DNA of 64,000 nt from Syngnathus acus (GCF_901709675.1 NC_051091.1:2847967-2911966), one strand, 5' to 3'; counted from the stretch's first letter, positions 45,578-58,039 are shown. Notes: generated from the letters alone by a model not told the origin. Numbers and translations: made by a program.

Positions 45578-47894
45578 ATGTCATAAAACATTCAGCCCTG
45601 GCTACTGGCTTGCCAACAGCTCACAGTACAATGAGTCTCCTGAAGAATGTTTTCAATGCGGAAAGAGCTGTTTTGTTGTTTTGCTAACGTGCAGCCACAG
45701 ACGTAAGCAAAATCAACACCAGTTCATTCATGAATGTTTAGCAGGTGGAGATGAAATCACACTTACAATACTATTTCCATGCAAATTTTTTTTTTTTTCT
45801 TGTGTGGCACATGTAGACAACTGCTGAGATGACGTTACATGCCTGTCTTAACGTATCCTTGTCGTATGGACTTATGTCTTTTATTGAAGGAAATGTCAAA
45901 ATGCAAAACAACGCCTTATACAAGTACATCTCGACATCACGTATGCAAAGTGGTGTCTCATACCTTCATCTTCTGGATAAATCCTTCTCATCAAAGTTCC
46001 CACAACGATAATGAACTGTAAACCGTAAGCGCTTATGTTTAAGTGCTTTGCAAACAAAACGAGATCATCCAAAGAGTCGTCTGCCACTTGTGACTAAACG
46101 GGTGGGAGAGTTTGCACCAAGAGAAAATTGCCGCAATGTGTTTAAAGTCGTTGTGAGGGGGGAAGTTTGTTCCAATATTTGCTTGGTAAATGTTGGAAAT
46201 GAAAGTTAGCAGAATGCAGCTGCACCACGTCTGTCTCTTTGAATGCAGTTTATGGAATATAACTTTTGTTGTAATCAAAATTCACCAATATGACCCTTTT
46301 TTTTTTTAAATGTAATACATTTTTAACAGTCATTTTAAGAGGGCAGGGATAATTTAACAAAAACTTTTAAATGAGGAATTTGCCATTTTGGGGTAATCTA
46401 CCAATTTACCAAAAACCACGTGACTCTTAGTAATTCATTCATGAGGATTTTTGTTCAACACAATCATCCACAACAGCATTAGCACATTATGACAAGCTAC
46501 TCTGAGTGGCCGATATTTTTTCTGGCGAGGGAGACGTCGTTTTACATCCGTTTGAGGCCGCTGCATGAATGGACACTGGCATTCCAGCTTAATAATTGAG
46601 TGTGACACAATAGAAGAGTGACTTGAGGCCAATCCTGCAACACAGTGCCGCTCTGTCTGCTTAGTGTACAGCGGGATGCCGCAAGATAATATTAGCCGTG
46701 ACTGCAGTGAGTGGCGCTCGCTCACATAAAATATTTGCCAAACATAAACACAGCGGGAAATGCAGTTATTGGTCGCGATTGCCACTTTGTATCAGTCAAA
46801 TGGATTTGAGTTGGACACTTCAAGCACATCCCTGAGGGAATTCACGGACATTGCGAAGAAAAGTACTAATCTGCATTTTGTTTCTTCATCGAGCGTCTTT
46901 TAAGATGTTACTCGTGCAGTTATTGGAGGTGCTTCAAAGACAACACGCTGTTCCAGCCCAGTGGAAAAATGGTAAACAGCCACCTCGGGGATTTAGCATT
47001 AGCCTTAGCGCGTTTCATCATTATTGCAACGCGGACCTGCATTGCATTCGGAATAAAATATCACCTCGGTCCAATAAAAGGCCTCACTCGTGCAGGAACC
47101 TGAAAAGTCCCGAGATGCTGGATGAACTCCACAAAAATGTTGTTTCAATGGAAAATCATAAAAGAAAAAATGATTCACCATCTAATTACCGCTGGACTTA
47201 ATTGTGCGAGATAAGCATCTCTTTTTAATTTACGTCATCAAAAGGTGAAGGTAATCAATGTCATTCTGGTGTATTAAATAACGAAAAAACTCAAATCCCT
47301 CTTCCACGTTCAGCAATTTGTCTTTGTCATCATGTCCCCATCAACAACCTTTGCGTGTCAGCTTGAAATATGAATTCGGCCCGTGTTATTTCGATGTTTG
47401 CCGAGCTGAAGGCGTTTGACGTGAATTCTCCCAGCTCGCCCTCGAAATTAGCGGTTGTTAAAAATCGCAATCAACATGTCGCATGTGCGGCCAAGCCTCG
47501 CTGACACTCTTACCCAGAAATGTGTTAGAGACCCCGCCCCCGGCCATATTGGAGCTCCCTTCGTACTGTACATGGACTCGGCTGCCAAGTAGATGGCAGT
47601 AGCACGCGTGTGCGGTGTGTTTTGGGTCGGGGCTTGAGTGTGTTTTGGAGAAGAGGAAAGGTAAACAGGCCAAACAGGGACAGATTGCTTACCCTAAAGC
47701 CGGCGTCCTTGGGCAAAACCAAATGGACTTAAGGGAGGAAAGTGCCAGCCACAACATAATTAATGCCAGCCAGTATGCAGGGTGAGTCCCATCTGCTCGC
47801 AAGGAGGCAGAGAAAGAAATAAACAAACAGCTTTTTTGTCCGCTCTCAGCCTTCAAAGTGGCATTTGTCCCTCTCGTCCTCATTGCAAAAAGGT

Positions 47895-48010
47895 GAGGGA
47901 CTGGAGTCATGTGACTTGACTCAATCTCGTGTATTTTAGAACACCGGAGTAGCTGAGCTAAAAATAATACAAGACTTGACTTTTAGACTTGAAGAAGACT
48001 CGACAAGTCT
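47895..48010. repeat. degenerate GACTTGA-rich patch
   Basis: gggactggagtcatgtgact, tgacttgactcaatctcg, caagacttgacttttagact and tgaagaagactcgacaagtc use the same ACTTG vocabulary as the patch at 6312. Confidence 0.5.
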
Positions 48011-48408
48011 TTCCTTTTGACAGTACATTTGAAAAGCGTCATTTTCAAAGAAGTGTGCCGCTTGCTTTGTTTTTTTGGAGCAATTATTTTTCTTTGCATG
48101 TAGCGCAAGCAAACCTGGCAAGCCACCAGTATGCACCCAATTAGGCAAGTAACATATTTGGGTTCAAGGATTATGCTTTTGATAAAATCGGGAAAAGGAG
48201 AATGGCACCGTTTCAGGTATTCAGTTCAAGACACATCGTCGAACATCCTGTCACCATCAAACCCACAAAGACAGATAAGCTACGTTAACTTTGCAATTTA
48301 GAGAACTGGTCAAACAACAACAAACTTTATATTGAGGAAGACAATGGTCTTGTTTTGGAAGCATAAAAAAAACCAATGTGATTATCGATATATTAGAAGA
48401 GTTTAATT

Positions 48409-49202
48409 CAGGGGTGTCAAACTCATTTCACATTGTGGGCCACATACGGCCTCGGTAGATGTCTAGTGGGCCGGACCATTAAAATACCATACTATGCTAT
48501 AAATAACCAAAATATCACGTCTTTCCTTTTTTTTTTTGGTGTAAAGAAGCAGAAGAACATTAAGAAAACGTTGAAATTTAATGAACGTCATATTTTTCGC
48601 TGTGAAGAGTCTAATAGTGGCGTTGAATATTATATTCCTTCAATACCGAAACTTGTTGCAAACACACCAATCACAAAGGTTTTCCGTGCTTATCTATAAA
48701 TAAATAGGACGTGGTCCATTTTTCATTGAAACTTCTACAAGTCAAGTCAAGTCAAGTTTATTTATATAGCCCTAAATCACAAACAAGTATCAAAGGGCGT
48801 CACATATACATAAGATTGACAATTATTCTCAAACATCCCCTGATCTTAAACTCCCAGGAGGGCAAGGAAAAACTCGTATCTGCTTTCCTCCGTTTGGATA
48901 ATGACATTCTGGCTAATGAGGGTGTAGGGGAGGGGTAGAGACCAGGGTGGAAACAACGTTGTAACAAGCAGCAATTGGTGCATTGCTACCGTCTGCTGTG
49001 TTGGGTCTGACTTCTCTGATCAAAACAATGTTGTCTTCTACTCTGATCAAAACACTGTGCCCCAGAGCGGATAATCCATGAATTGCATATTATTAAAAAT
49101 ATGAATTCCGTGTCTTTTATGCATTTGATCACTTTTAAATTATCCTGCGGGCCTGATCGAACGCGGGCCTGATCGACCCTCCTTGTATGTTTGACACCCC
49201 AA
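48409..49202. mobile_element. hAT-like non-autonomous element (caggggtgtcaaactca end)
   Basis: The left end caggggtgtcaaactca and the right end ttgacacccc form inverted termini of a family very common in vertebrate genomes. Flanking gtttaatt (48401-48408) and gcttaatt (49203-49210) match at 7 of 8, an 8-bp target duplication. The interior includes typical phrases such as gaaatttaatgaacgtcata. A separate dispersed repeat has inserted at about 48736, so this is a nested structure. Confidence 0.75.
48736..48875 (+). repeat. dispersed teleost repeat, copy 3 (nested)
   Basis: The block begins with repeated caagt units followed by tttatttatatagccctaaa and continues through acaattattctcaaacatcc to cccaggagggcaaggaaaaa. 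It shares this whole order with copies at 12494 and 36784. The reading is a frequent interspersed repeat of fish genomes; I am unsure of its class. It lies inside the hAT-like element and so inserted later. Confidence 0.7.
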
Positions 49203-52200
49203 GCTTAATTCCTTTTGTGACGACGGGAAGTAGTCATTTCCCTACGAACCAGCAGCATTTGCGGACTAGCGTTGCACGCGAGCGCCGCAAGTGTCCTAAA
49301 ATGATGTCCACTTGAGGGAAGCGAAGCAGCTGCCGTGGCTCAGTGACGCCTCGGTGCCACCATATGCTCTCCTATATGAACACATGGACGCTTTTCTTCA
49401 AGAGTAAAATCCAAAGCACACAGGCGCGTTGCTCGCAAGCTCGCTGGAATTCCACGGCCGTAATCAATTCACATGCAAGTCACTCGTCATATGTAACCCA
49501 AGGGGCCGGTGGTCCTTAAATTGCTATTTGAGGTTTTGACCTATGGGAAACAATATCCCCTCCAGTCGGAGCTGTTTAAGACGAGGTCTGTTGACGTCTA
49601 TTGTATCTCAGGCTTCCAATGTTCAGATTCCAGCGTCTGCCCTCCCGGAATCTGCGACAGAAGCCTCTCGGCTGTGGCTTTTGTTTTGCTCAGATTAATG
49701 GGATTTGGAGCCCGACTGCGTCTTGAGCTTTCCTCCGTCTAGTAATTAGCATGTAGCCGAACGTCAGGGAGCAGCGGTATGGCCCGTAGCCGCCTTCCCC
49801 AACTTGCCTCACATCCTCCGGCCTGTGAGATTTTGCGGGATCATACAACTGGCTCAAGACTCAAGCAATTAACTTTGAATGGATTAGGTGAAAGAGTCAA
49901 TTAACTTGCCAATTTGAATTTCTAATTGCTTAATGTGCAGTAATGGATATTTCTCTTTCCGCTCGACACCCTGACCCCATCTATTCGCTTTTGTGTCTGC
50001 AATTCTCATCTGGCAAAGGAAAGAGAATCTCCAAAGTTTCCAATTCCCCTCCAACCTTTGATTATCGTACGTAGGAACCACAAAGAAGCACAAATTGGGT
50101 GTGGAGGCAGTGTTGTGACTGAAGGACACTGAAGACTGCCCAGGTCCTTTGTCTCTTAGCATCAGCGTCGCCAAGCTCGGCAGGTAATGGCATCCGTGGC
50201 GAGCGCTTGCCAAGTGTGATCGCGTCCCCACTCCTGATGCCTCTGCGGACAGGCGACACACCTCTTTGGTCTCACGCCTAGAGGGACAACATAAAACCGC
50301 TGCCATGTCACTAAAAAAGATAAATACGCCTGTATCCATTCGGGGATACGGTGCTGATGCTTCTACGCGCTCCAGGGTTGAGTTGGTTCTGTTCTTTAAT
50401 CTGCCTCACCAAATATTTACAAAGACAGACTTCCGGGTTTGCCGCTGGTGAGTGGCGAAGTTCTCGGAGGCGCCCGCCACTGTGTGACTGATATTAAATA
50501 TTTTACACACACATTTCAACTTGACTTTTTGTTTTCCCTGATTTATGAATGATCTAGCCCCATCTATATTTCATTCATGGATGACTATTTCTGCTAGCCG
50601 CTTTGAATGAAGCCCCAGAGACGTAGACTACAGGCCAGGCTTTTCGTACAAGGGGGATGTTGGGAGTGTTTCTTGCGAGTCCAGCTGTCTCTGGAGCTTG
50701 AAGCCCCTAATTACGAGTCCAGAGGAAGCTCTCTCGCGGGAGCAATAAATGTTCTCTTGTTCCCATCCCATTTGCCACGTGCTTCCCCCCGCCCCCTCCG
50801 CCCCCCTCCCTCTTTTCATGCCGATTGATGTCAGGGTAAGAGAGCAAAAGGACGAAGAAGAGGAGGTGAAAAGGGTCATGGAAGGGAGTGAGCGGAATGG
50901 ATGCTGGGGCAAAAGGACTGTGCTGTCGCATGCGTAGTTTGTGAGCGTCGAGTGGCCCACGCAGCCGCATGAAAGCCGACAGTCGTCTTATAGAAACCAA
51001 GTGGCCGCTGTCTATTTACTTAAACTTGAATGAGGGTTGACACCATCAGGAATTTCACCATCACTGAACAGTGAGTTCAAAGAAGAAAAATAGAACTGAC
51101 ACCAAGTGAAATGCATTGGGGCAAAGGCTAATCTGACCCAAAAGACCAAAAGAGAACAAATGAAATAAAATGAAAGCTTAAGAGATACAAAAGATGTAAA
51201 GATACAAGAAATGTCTTGCAAATATTTTTTGATATGTTGAATGTGATGATAGCCTTCTCTCACTTGACACCAATTTCATCTTTTCTATTAGCCACGGCCA
51301 TTTTATGACATTAGATAAATCCACGACATATGACACATAAATCCACAACTAGCTGAATGTTAAGCAAGCAGCTGAGAATGACCTGCGCAGAAATAAATAG
51401 GTACTAACATAAATTGCAAACCACATCTTGATAGACCTTGTCATCACATGAATAAAAAGAGTTCTCAGCGTTCTGTATCCAAGGTCCTCTGAGTAGGCGC
51501 ATGAAAGAAGACATGTGATCACAGCGTATATTTTGTTTTCCGTTACAAAGAACATTTTCACCAATGGCCTTGATCCACGGGCTGCTTTGCAGAGTGCAAC
51601 TATGAGCTTCCAATAACATCCCGTCTGCTTTGCTCCATTTTTGCGGGGAAACCATCATTTGAATCCCAAGCCAGAACTAATCATCTCGGCAGCACCGTGC
51701 CCATATGCTCTCATTTAAGAATATAAGATGGGCAGCCGGAGTTACTGGCGTTAATGAAAACATAGCCGGTGCTTCTCATCTGCCCAAATCACATCAGCTG
51801 CACCTGCGCACCCAAAGCGGGCGTGCAGGATTCCCTCGATGAGGCGTGGTTGGTAATTGCCGGCAACATGCACGCAAGCTGTCGCTGGCGTGCACCTTCC
51901 CAAAAGAATACGAGAATAACACAAGATGCAACAAGTCGCCCCCAGCGTGTCTATGAGCGTGATATAGATAAGATACAGTTGTTGTTTCGATAAACACAGT
52001 AAATTGTGAGACAGATAGCAAGGACACAATGGGGCTTTTATGGAGGATCCAAAAGAGCAGCTTTCCGCCTAGATGCGAATCTTGACTGTATTGTGCACGC
52101 TCACGTCTTTGGCCACCGCCAGCTCAGCGTTGTTGTTTAAACGGCCTGTGGCACAGCAGCCATTTTCACAAAGCAAACCAGTATGGCATGTTCAGATAGC

Positions 52201-53308
52201 AGGATTTGGGCAAAAACCAAAGCAAAAAAGCTCCACAAATTAATTCATTTGCTGCCGTGGATGTTTTTATTCGGAATACGACTGTTGACTGCTACTGACG
52301 GATTTATTCGTCAAGTATATTCTTCAAATATTATTTTGTAACTGTCTGGACGCGGTCTTCAAGCCTGGTCATCGAGTTCTGGTGCCTTGAAGTTTTTAAG
52401 GCATTTTTACAGGATAGTTGGTCTTGAATTGAAGTTCCAAACCAGTGTAATGGTTTAAGGCAGAGTTTGGAAATGCCTTGGGATGTAGCCTTGAGGACAA
52501 AAATGTACTGCTACTGAGACATTGTGACAGTCTTGAATAAATTCTGTCTTGAAGCCAACAGAGAGGACAAATGAATGTCATATCCGCAGGCGGCGTCACA
52601 AGCGCTTACCTGATGCGAGTCAATGTGATTAACAATTCACGGCAAAATATCAGAAGCAAAGACAATTGCGATTCCAGCCGAGATGTTTCTGCCTCTGCGC
52701 TGCATGAAAGCCGAGCTGCTTTCATTATGTCGGCGGAAGGCGAGAGTTGGAATTTTTAAATTCGCTCTTCAATGTTTAAAGATTTATTTTTCCCAAAAGT
52801 TTCTGGCCTTTTGAAATTTCCCTTTCTTAGAGAAGTTTTTATCTTGTTTTGCACAGCTGGCCCTGCTGCTTGAACATGTCGGTTGCGTTCTGACTGACTG
52901 CGATGCAAGTGAGTGCATGACTTGCTGAGGAACCGACCCGATCGAGGCAAGAACGCAGTCGCAGAGCTGAAGGAGCGACTCGGACAAACGCCAGAATCTG
53001 CGTCCGGGCTATTATTCTGCCGGTGCCGCTCGGCCTCGTGTGGTGGGAAACGAGAGCGTGTCGTGATCAATTATTCATTCCTGCAGTTTATGCGGCAACA
53101 AGTCAAGAGCGCTGATTGTGGAGGATTGCTGGCAAAGGTACTTGTCAGGGGATTAGTAATGATTATCTGGCCTGCCAAGGCTGGGATTGGATAGTTATTG
53201 TTGGTATTATGAATATTAATATCAAATTCATGAGAAAACCCTTTCCTCTTAAGAGCCAAATAGAATCTAATGAGCCGTTTGGCATCCAGTACAGTATGGA
53301 AGGAATTT

Positions 53309-53435
53309 AAGGTGAGCTTTCAACCTGGGTTGGGCTTTCGAGACTGGATTACGTTTTGAAAGAAGGCTTGAGGTTTCAAACCAAGGTTTTCAGTCACGGT
53401 TGTGCCGGCACATGGTTTCAAAATAAGACTTCAAG
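53309..53435. repeat. degenerate TTTCAA/CAAGG minisatellite, block A
   Basis: Successive units such as gctttcaacctgggttg, gtttcaaaccaaggttt and gtttcaaaataagacttc recur every 18-22 bases with heavy divergence. Related blocks occur at 53775-53912 and 54893-54995. Confidence 0.6.
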
Positions 53436-53774
53436 GCAAGGAGCCAGTGTTGTGTCTCTATTTGCGTTAAGTATATTTTGTCGGCGGGTCGCGCTACGCC
53501 GGGTTGGCAGGAAGCTAATGGAGTGTCCTAAGGTTAATTTACAAGGATATGAATGCCATCAATACGCAATTAAGGGGTGCGGCCGCATGAGGCATGCGGC
53601 CCAGCGGCCAAATCCCCAAACTGTCTTTAATCAATTCATTGCTGTGACATGTCTCCTTAAAAGCACCTGATAGATTTACGCATTAAAGCCGCCACCGTGA
53701 CCTTTTCTCGTTATCCCGCGGGGGCCGCCGGATGGTCGTCTCTGACGAGAAAGCCAAAGAACCCGAGTCACTTC

Positions 53775-53912
53775 ATCAAACCTTGGCCTGGGTTTCAAAT
53801 TTGAGTTTCAAGACAGCCTGACTAGGGTGAAGCTTTCAGATTGCAATTTCAGAGTAGCTTATCAAACTTGGATTTGTGTCTCAAATGAAGGTTTAAATCT
53901 TGGCATAGTTTT
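53775..53912. repeat. degenerate TTTCAA/CAAGG minisatellite, block B
   Basis: Units include catcaaaccttggcctgg, gtttcaaatttgagtttcaa, gcttatcaaacttggattt and tctcaaatgaaggtttaaat. Same motif vocabulary as block A. Confidence 0.6.
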
Positions 53913-54136
53913 ATCAGATGAGAGCTTTTCTGAGTGACTGCGTCAACCTTCCGAATGAGGGAGGCTTCAATGATCCGCTCGATAAAATTGAAGCAAAAAA
54001 ATAGCTCATAAAAGCCGAAGGATGCTTTTTATTTATGCGCCCGCCTCCTCGAGCCCCCTCTCTCCCCACTGCGCAAATAAACTCTCGGCCCTTGACTCTC
54101 GGTAGATATTTCCCTGAATCAGCTTTGAAATATTGA

Positions 54137-54439
<303 letters not shown>

Positions 54440-54892
54440 TGATGCTCAAGAGTCCATTTTGTTAGAACGTAAAGGTCCGACCCCACAATACGCTGACAGC
54501 ACAGACGACGTTGCGAAGATGTCTTAGGAAGGTGAAAGGCAGTAGTGGAAAGAAAATGCTCTTGTAAGACATCATCAGACCTTGGAATTGATTCTGTGCG
54601 TGCCTTCGAATGTGTTATGACAAAGAAGTAAGTATACGGAACTGAAAGGGAGCTTGATGTCAAAGAAGGTAGAATGAATAAATGCTCACATGGCTTGCTT
54701 TAATAATTTGACTTTAAGAAAACAGAGGTGGAATCGTCCACCTGCTGCGCTGACTTCTAAAAAGGAATTGAGTGGTTGCCATGGCGACCACAAAAAAATT
54801 CTGTGATGTGAGTGGACTAAAAGAATCGGTGGACCGGGTGTGAAAGGAACTCACATTCACAGTTTTGATGAAGCGAAGCAAATAATTCCGGT

Positions 54893-54995
54893 TTCCTGGT
54901 TTCCAGGTCTTGATGAGAGTTTCTAGTTTGGGTTTTCAATCAAGGCTTCAAGCCAAGGTTGGAGTTTCACGAGTATGGTGTCAAATCAACCTTTA
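54893..54995. repeat. degenerate TTTCAA/CAAGG minisatellite, block C
   Basis: Units include gtttcctggtttccaggtct, gggttttcaatcaaggcttc and aagccaaggttggagtttca. It lies 470 bases after the igsf21 exon, while blocks A and B lie before it. Confidence 0.6.
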
Positions 54996-55572
54996 GTCTT
55001 TGAATGGCCGTTTCTTAAAGCGTTGTAAGATTCTAATGTTAGCCCGTCTCTGGCATTTTCTCTAACGGTTAGCATGAAGCTAGCAGAGATTTTATTGCTT
55101 TTGAGTTATATCCAGTGCAATACGACAGACAGGTGACTGATTTCAAAGGGTCCACCTTTTAACTCATGTTCATCAAACTTTCAAGGCTTACGTCAAAGTG
55201 GAACCATGATGAGTTTGAGCAATACCAAAGCCTGAATTCTCGTTTTGCGAGTTCTCTCCAAAAAACAAAATCCAGGGAGAGCAATTACTGCTTGTGCATA
55301 AGTGCAGGGGGAGAAGTAGATATCTACTGCTTGCTACTTGCTGATTGAACAAGGAGCATGCTCAATCACTTGCCATAGAAATAACAACACATCACCATTT
55401 TCTGCTTTTCCAAGCAATTGTGCTATCAGCGTTCTTCCAAAGTGTGCGTGCACGCCCACGGATTATAAATAGTGTGCGCTGCAACTTCGCAAAAGTCAGC
55501 CAACTTCATAGAGTGTTTTTGTCAGAAAAGCTCATCACCCAAACATGTTGTTCACTCCAGCGGATGTGGCCC

Positions 55573-55598
55573 GTGCACGCATGCACGCACGCACGCAC
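55573..55598. repeat. (GCAC)n short tandem repeat
   Basis: gtgcacgcatgcacgcacgc followed by acgcac: about six imperfect GCAC units. Confidence 0.85.
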
Positions 55599-56131
55599 TA
55601 AATCACGAGAAGAGGTTTAATCAGCCAGCATGAGCGAGAACACCTGTGGGTAAAGGACTCGCTGTGTCTCACGGGAGGAAGTCAAACCTTGTGAGAGTGT
55701 GTGTTTTACATTTTCATTGACATCTTAATATTTCTCTACATCACATCTCCTCCGTGTTTGCGTTGGAATGATGCTTGAAATCAAGCATGAACGCAAAGCA
55801 CTTGTTTTTTTGAAAATAAGGTTTTCTATGCCAGCACCAAATATTGCAAATTATTCTTGACACGCTTTAAATGTGGACACTTGTTCACAGAACGTGGCGA
55901 GCTGCCCATAAGAGCAGCAGCAGAATGGGTTGCGGTAATTCAAGTAAACGTGTAATTTGTCATCGACAGATTAATGGATTTTTAAATCCTTTTAACATTT
56001 CAGAAAGAGCTGAAGCCACGTGATTGCTGGTTTTGTGCCATTCAGACGACATGCTATGAGATAACGCAAACTTTGTTTCGACGCAGCCTGATTTTCATTT
56101 GAGTAACTATAATCTACAGCGTGTCTTAAGC

Positions 56132-57019
56132 ATGCCACCGAAAAAAGGACAACTGGCTGAACCAAACCCGGAAATCTCCATGGCGTCCCTCGCAAATCTG
56201 CTCGAATCTCACCGAACTGCGATCTCTGATGACTTCAAGCAAACCCTGTCAGCTCTTGAGAACAAGCTCGGCTGGGTCATAAGGACAGTGGAAGATCATG
56301 AAGAGAGAGTGGAGTCACTCAAGTGTGAGGGCGACGCGCGAGAACTACGGTTGAGGGCTGCCGAGGAGGCGATTGCCAAGTTACAGGCCAAAAACGGACT
56401 AAAAAAACAAATCGATATTGAATCACGGAGCCGCAGAAACAACATCAGGGTTATCGGGTTACCCGAAAACATTGAGGGACCCAATTCGATGGCCTTCTTC
56501 ACCAGGATGATTGAGGAGGTTTTCAAAGATTTTGTCGAGTCACCCTTGGAATGCGAACGAGCACACAGATCCCTGGCTAAGAAACCACCGTCTGATGTAC
56601 GCCCAAGACCGGTAATCATTCATTTCCTTAAATACCAGGGAAAGGACATGATAGTCCGGTATGCACGGGCCAACAGAGGCAAGCTGATTTACATGAATCA
56701 TCCTATCCTTGTCTTTGAGGACTACCCACCAGAGGTAGTGGAACAGCAAAAAAAGTACAAGGGAGTCATGTCAGAACTGTATGCGAGGGGATTAAAGTCT
56801 GGTCTACGCTACCCAACCAGGTTGCACATCAAGCTCAAGTCGAGGAAAATGAAAGACCTGGCCTCGGTGGCTGAGGCGGAGAATTACATCGCTTCCCTGC
56901 CATCGGTGACGACGAGACACCAAAACCAAGCAAACTGGTTGAAGTCAGGTAAAATGAATGACCCGGCCTCGGGGACTGAGGTGGTTAATGGCATTGCTTC
57001 CCTATCATCGGCGACGTAG
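56132..57019 (+). CDS. L1-type LINE ORF1 protein (RNA-binding, coiled coil), open frame
   Basis: The 295-codon open frame starts at MPPKKGQLAEP; the in-frame ATG 33 bases upstream has no family support. Residues about 40-100 are charged and heptad-like, as in the coiled coil that trimerises L1 ORF1p. Residues about 103-200 match the transposase-22/RRM-like core: RRNNIRVIGLPENIEG, then ECERAHRSL and RPRPVIIHFLKY. Residues about 200-240 (FEDYPPEVVEQQKKYKGVMS, then YPTRLHIKL) resemble the C-terminal domain. This protein normally coats LINE RNA in the cytoplasm. The frame is intact although the element is incomplete: no ORF2 follows. The C-terminus carries a duplicated 105-bp unit, described separately. 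A teleost L1/Tx1-like origin is likely; expression is unknown. Confidence 0.88.
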   Translation: MPPKKGQLAEPNPEISMASLANLLESHRTAISDDFKQTLSALENKLGWVIRTVEDHEERVESLKCEGDARELRLRAAEEAIAKLQAKNGLKKQIDIESRSRRNNIRVIGLPENIEGPNSMAFFTRMIEEVFKDFVESPLECERAHRSLAKKPPSDVRPRPVIIHFLKYQGKDMIVRYARANRGKLIYMNHPILVFEDYPPEVVEQQKKYKGVMSELYARGLKSGLRYPTRLHIKLKSRKMKDLASVAEAENYIASLPSVTTRHQNQANWLKSGKMNDPASGTEVVNGIASLSSAT

Positions 57020-57045
57020 AGACAGCAAGACCACGAATGCTTTCC
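56846..57045 (+). repeat. 105-bp tandem duplication at the 3' end of the L1 ORF1
   Basis: The unit starting at 56846 (aaaatgaaagacctggcctc) recurs at 56951 (aaaatgaatgacccggcctc), an offset of exactly 105 bases or 35 codons, so the frame is kept. The protein reads KMKDLASVAEAENYIASLPS and then KMNDPASGTEVVNGIASLSS. The similarity runs a little past the stop. In the second copy a TAG (57017-57019) stands where the first copy has ACG, so the second unit supplies the stop codon. Confidence 0.8.
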
Positions 57046-57378
57046 TACGGAGTAGAGTCTCTCTCATCTTCCATGCCTCACTTGCTTCACCGGTAACCTC
57101 TATTTCGTTTTATTCCTTGACTGCATGAACAACGCCTTGAAATGGACATTTACGTCTTAAATTTTTGTTTTGAGGAATTGTTATGAGTCACGGCAACGCC
57201 CTGATTTGTTTTGTGCCTATACGGCTATGTCCAGGTGCCTATTTATTTATTATTATTTTTATTATTATTATTTATTTTTTTCTTCCTCTTGAGCTATACG
57301 TAAGATTTGCTCTAACAGCCTAACAGGAGGCTAGATCTACCTGTGTACTATTTTTTTCTTTTTTATATATATGTATGC

Positions 57379-57415
<37 letters not shown>

Positions 57416-57416
57416 C

Positions 57417-57462
<46 letters not shown>

Positions 57463-57577
57463 TTTTTTTTTTTCCCCCTCGCCAGGCGGAAAGTGGAAGT
57501 GAGACACTTTTTAGTTGCTTTTTCATTTTTCTTCCCTTAGTCACGACTCGTCCCCGGTTGTTTTATTATATGTAGGT
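57020..57577 (+). mobile_element. probable LINE spacer downstream of ORF1, with AT-rich microsatellites
   Basis: After the ORF1 stop there is AT-rich sequence with an ATTT/TTA-rich tract (about 57240-57290) and a long GT/TA microsatellite. Long ATT-rich spacers between ORF1 and ORF2 are common in fish L1/Tx1-like elements, so this is probably the inter-ORF spacer. No ORF2 start or endonuclease of L1 type follows; the sequence switches to an LTR-like element at 57578. Confidence 0.5.
57364..57474. repeat. (GT)n/(TA)n microsatellite
   Basis: About 110 bases of alternating pyrimidine-purine sequence: a GT run at about 57376-57396 flanked by TA and TACA runs, ending in a T tract. Tracts of this type are prone to slippage and can form cruciform or Z-DNA. 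The short open frames across it (YIYIYI repeats) are artefacts of the repeat. Confidence 0.95.
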
Positions 57578-57881
57578 TGTCATGGTTTCTGTCCGTCTGT
57601 GTACTCGCCCCTCCCTTCCTGTGTCAACTCACAATCAATGTACTAATCACAGTCACCCGCCTCTCGTTACCTGTCTCGTATTTAAGTCCTGTCTGCGTGT
57701 CACTCCCCTGTCGGATCATTGTTAATGTCTTCATGTCTTTATGTTTCACTTCTTTGTCGGTCAGTCCTGTTGTTGGTTTTGTTAGTAAGTTATGTCAGTC
57801 TGCCGAGTCTGTTAGTTGTTCCCTTCAATAAACCCTGGTCCAAGCTGCACTTGGGCACCCTGCTCCATCTGATCCGTGACA
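57578..57881 (+). mobile_element. solo-LTR-like element (TGTCATGG…CCGTGACA)
   Basis: The 304-bp block starts TGTCATGG and ends CCGTGACA, a 7/8 match as short terminal inverted repeats in the TG…CA style of LTRs. It contains a TATA-like tatttaag at about 57679 and an AATAAA at about 57828, the order expected for promoter and polyadenylation signals in an LTR. I found no matching target-site duplication (taggt left, ccctt right) and no internal coding region. A non-autonomous DNA transposon or a TRIM-type element is an alternative. A partial inverted copy lies at 62606-62757. Confidence 0.55.
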
Positions 57882-58039
57882 CCCTTCTCCTTTTTTCTAA
57901 AGGACATTTGCGGACTAAAAGCAAAGACCACAGTGTGCTACAATGTGACTGTGCTTTCACTTGTGTGTGTTAAGTGTGTGTATACGTTTATGTGTGAATG
58001 GGTGTTCTGTGTGACTACAGTTAACTACTACACAGACAG

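Noticed and set aside
50820-50935. Glutamate/lysine-rich frame in a purine-rich stretch as an exon
   Set aside because: The run reflects GA-rich sequence; flanking splice sites and similarity are missing.
57320-57575. Tyrosine/isoleucine-repeat proteins
   Set aside because: They are translations of the GT/TA microsatellite.
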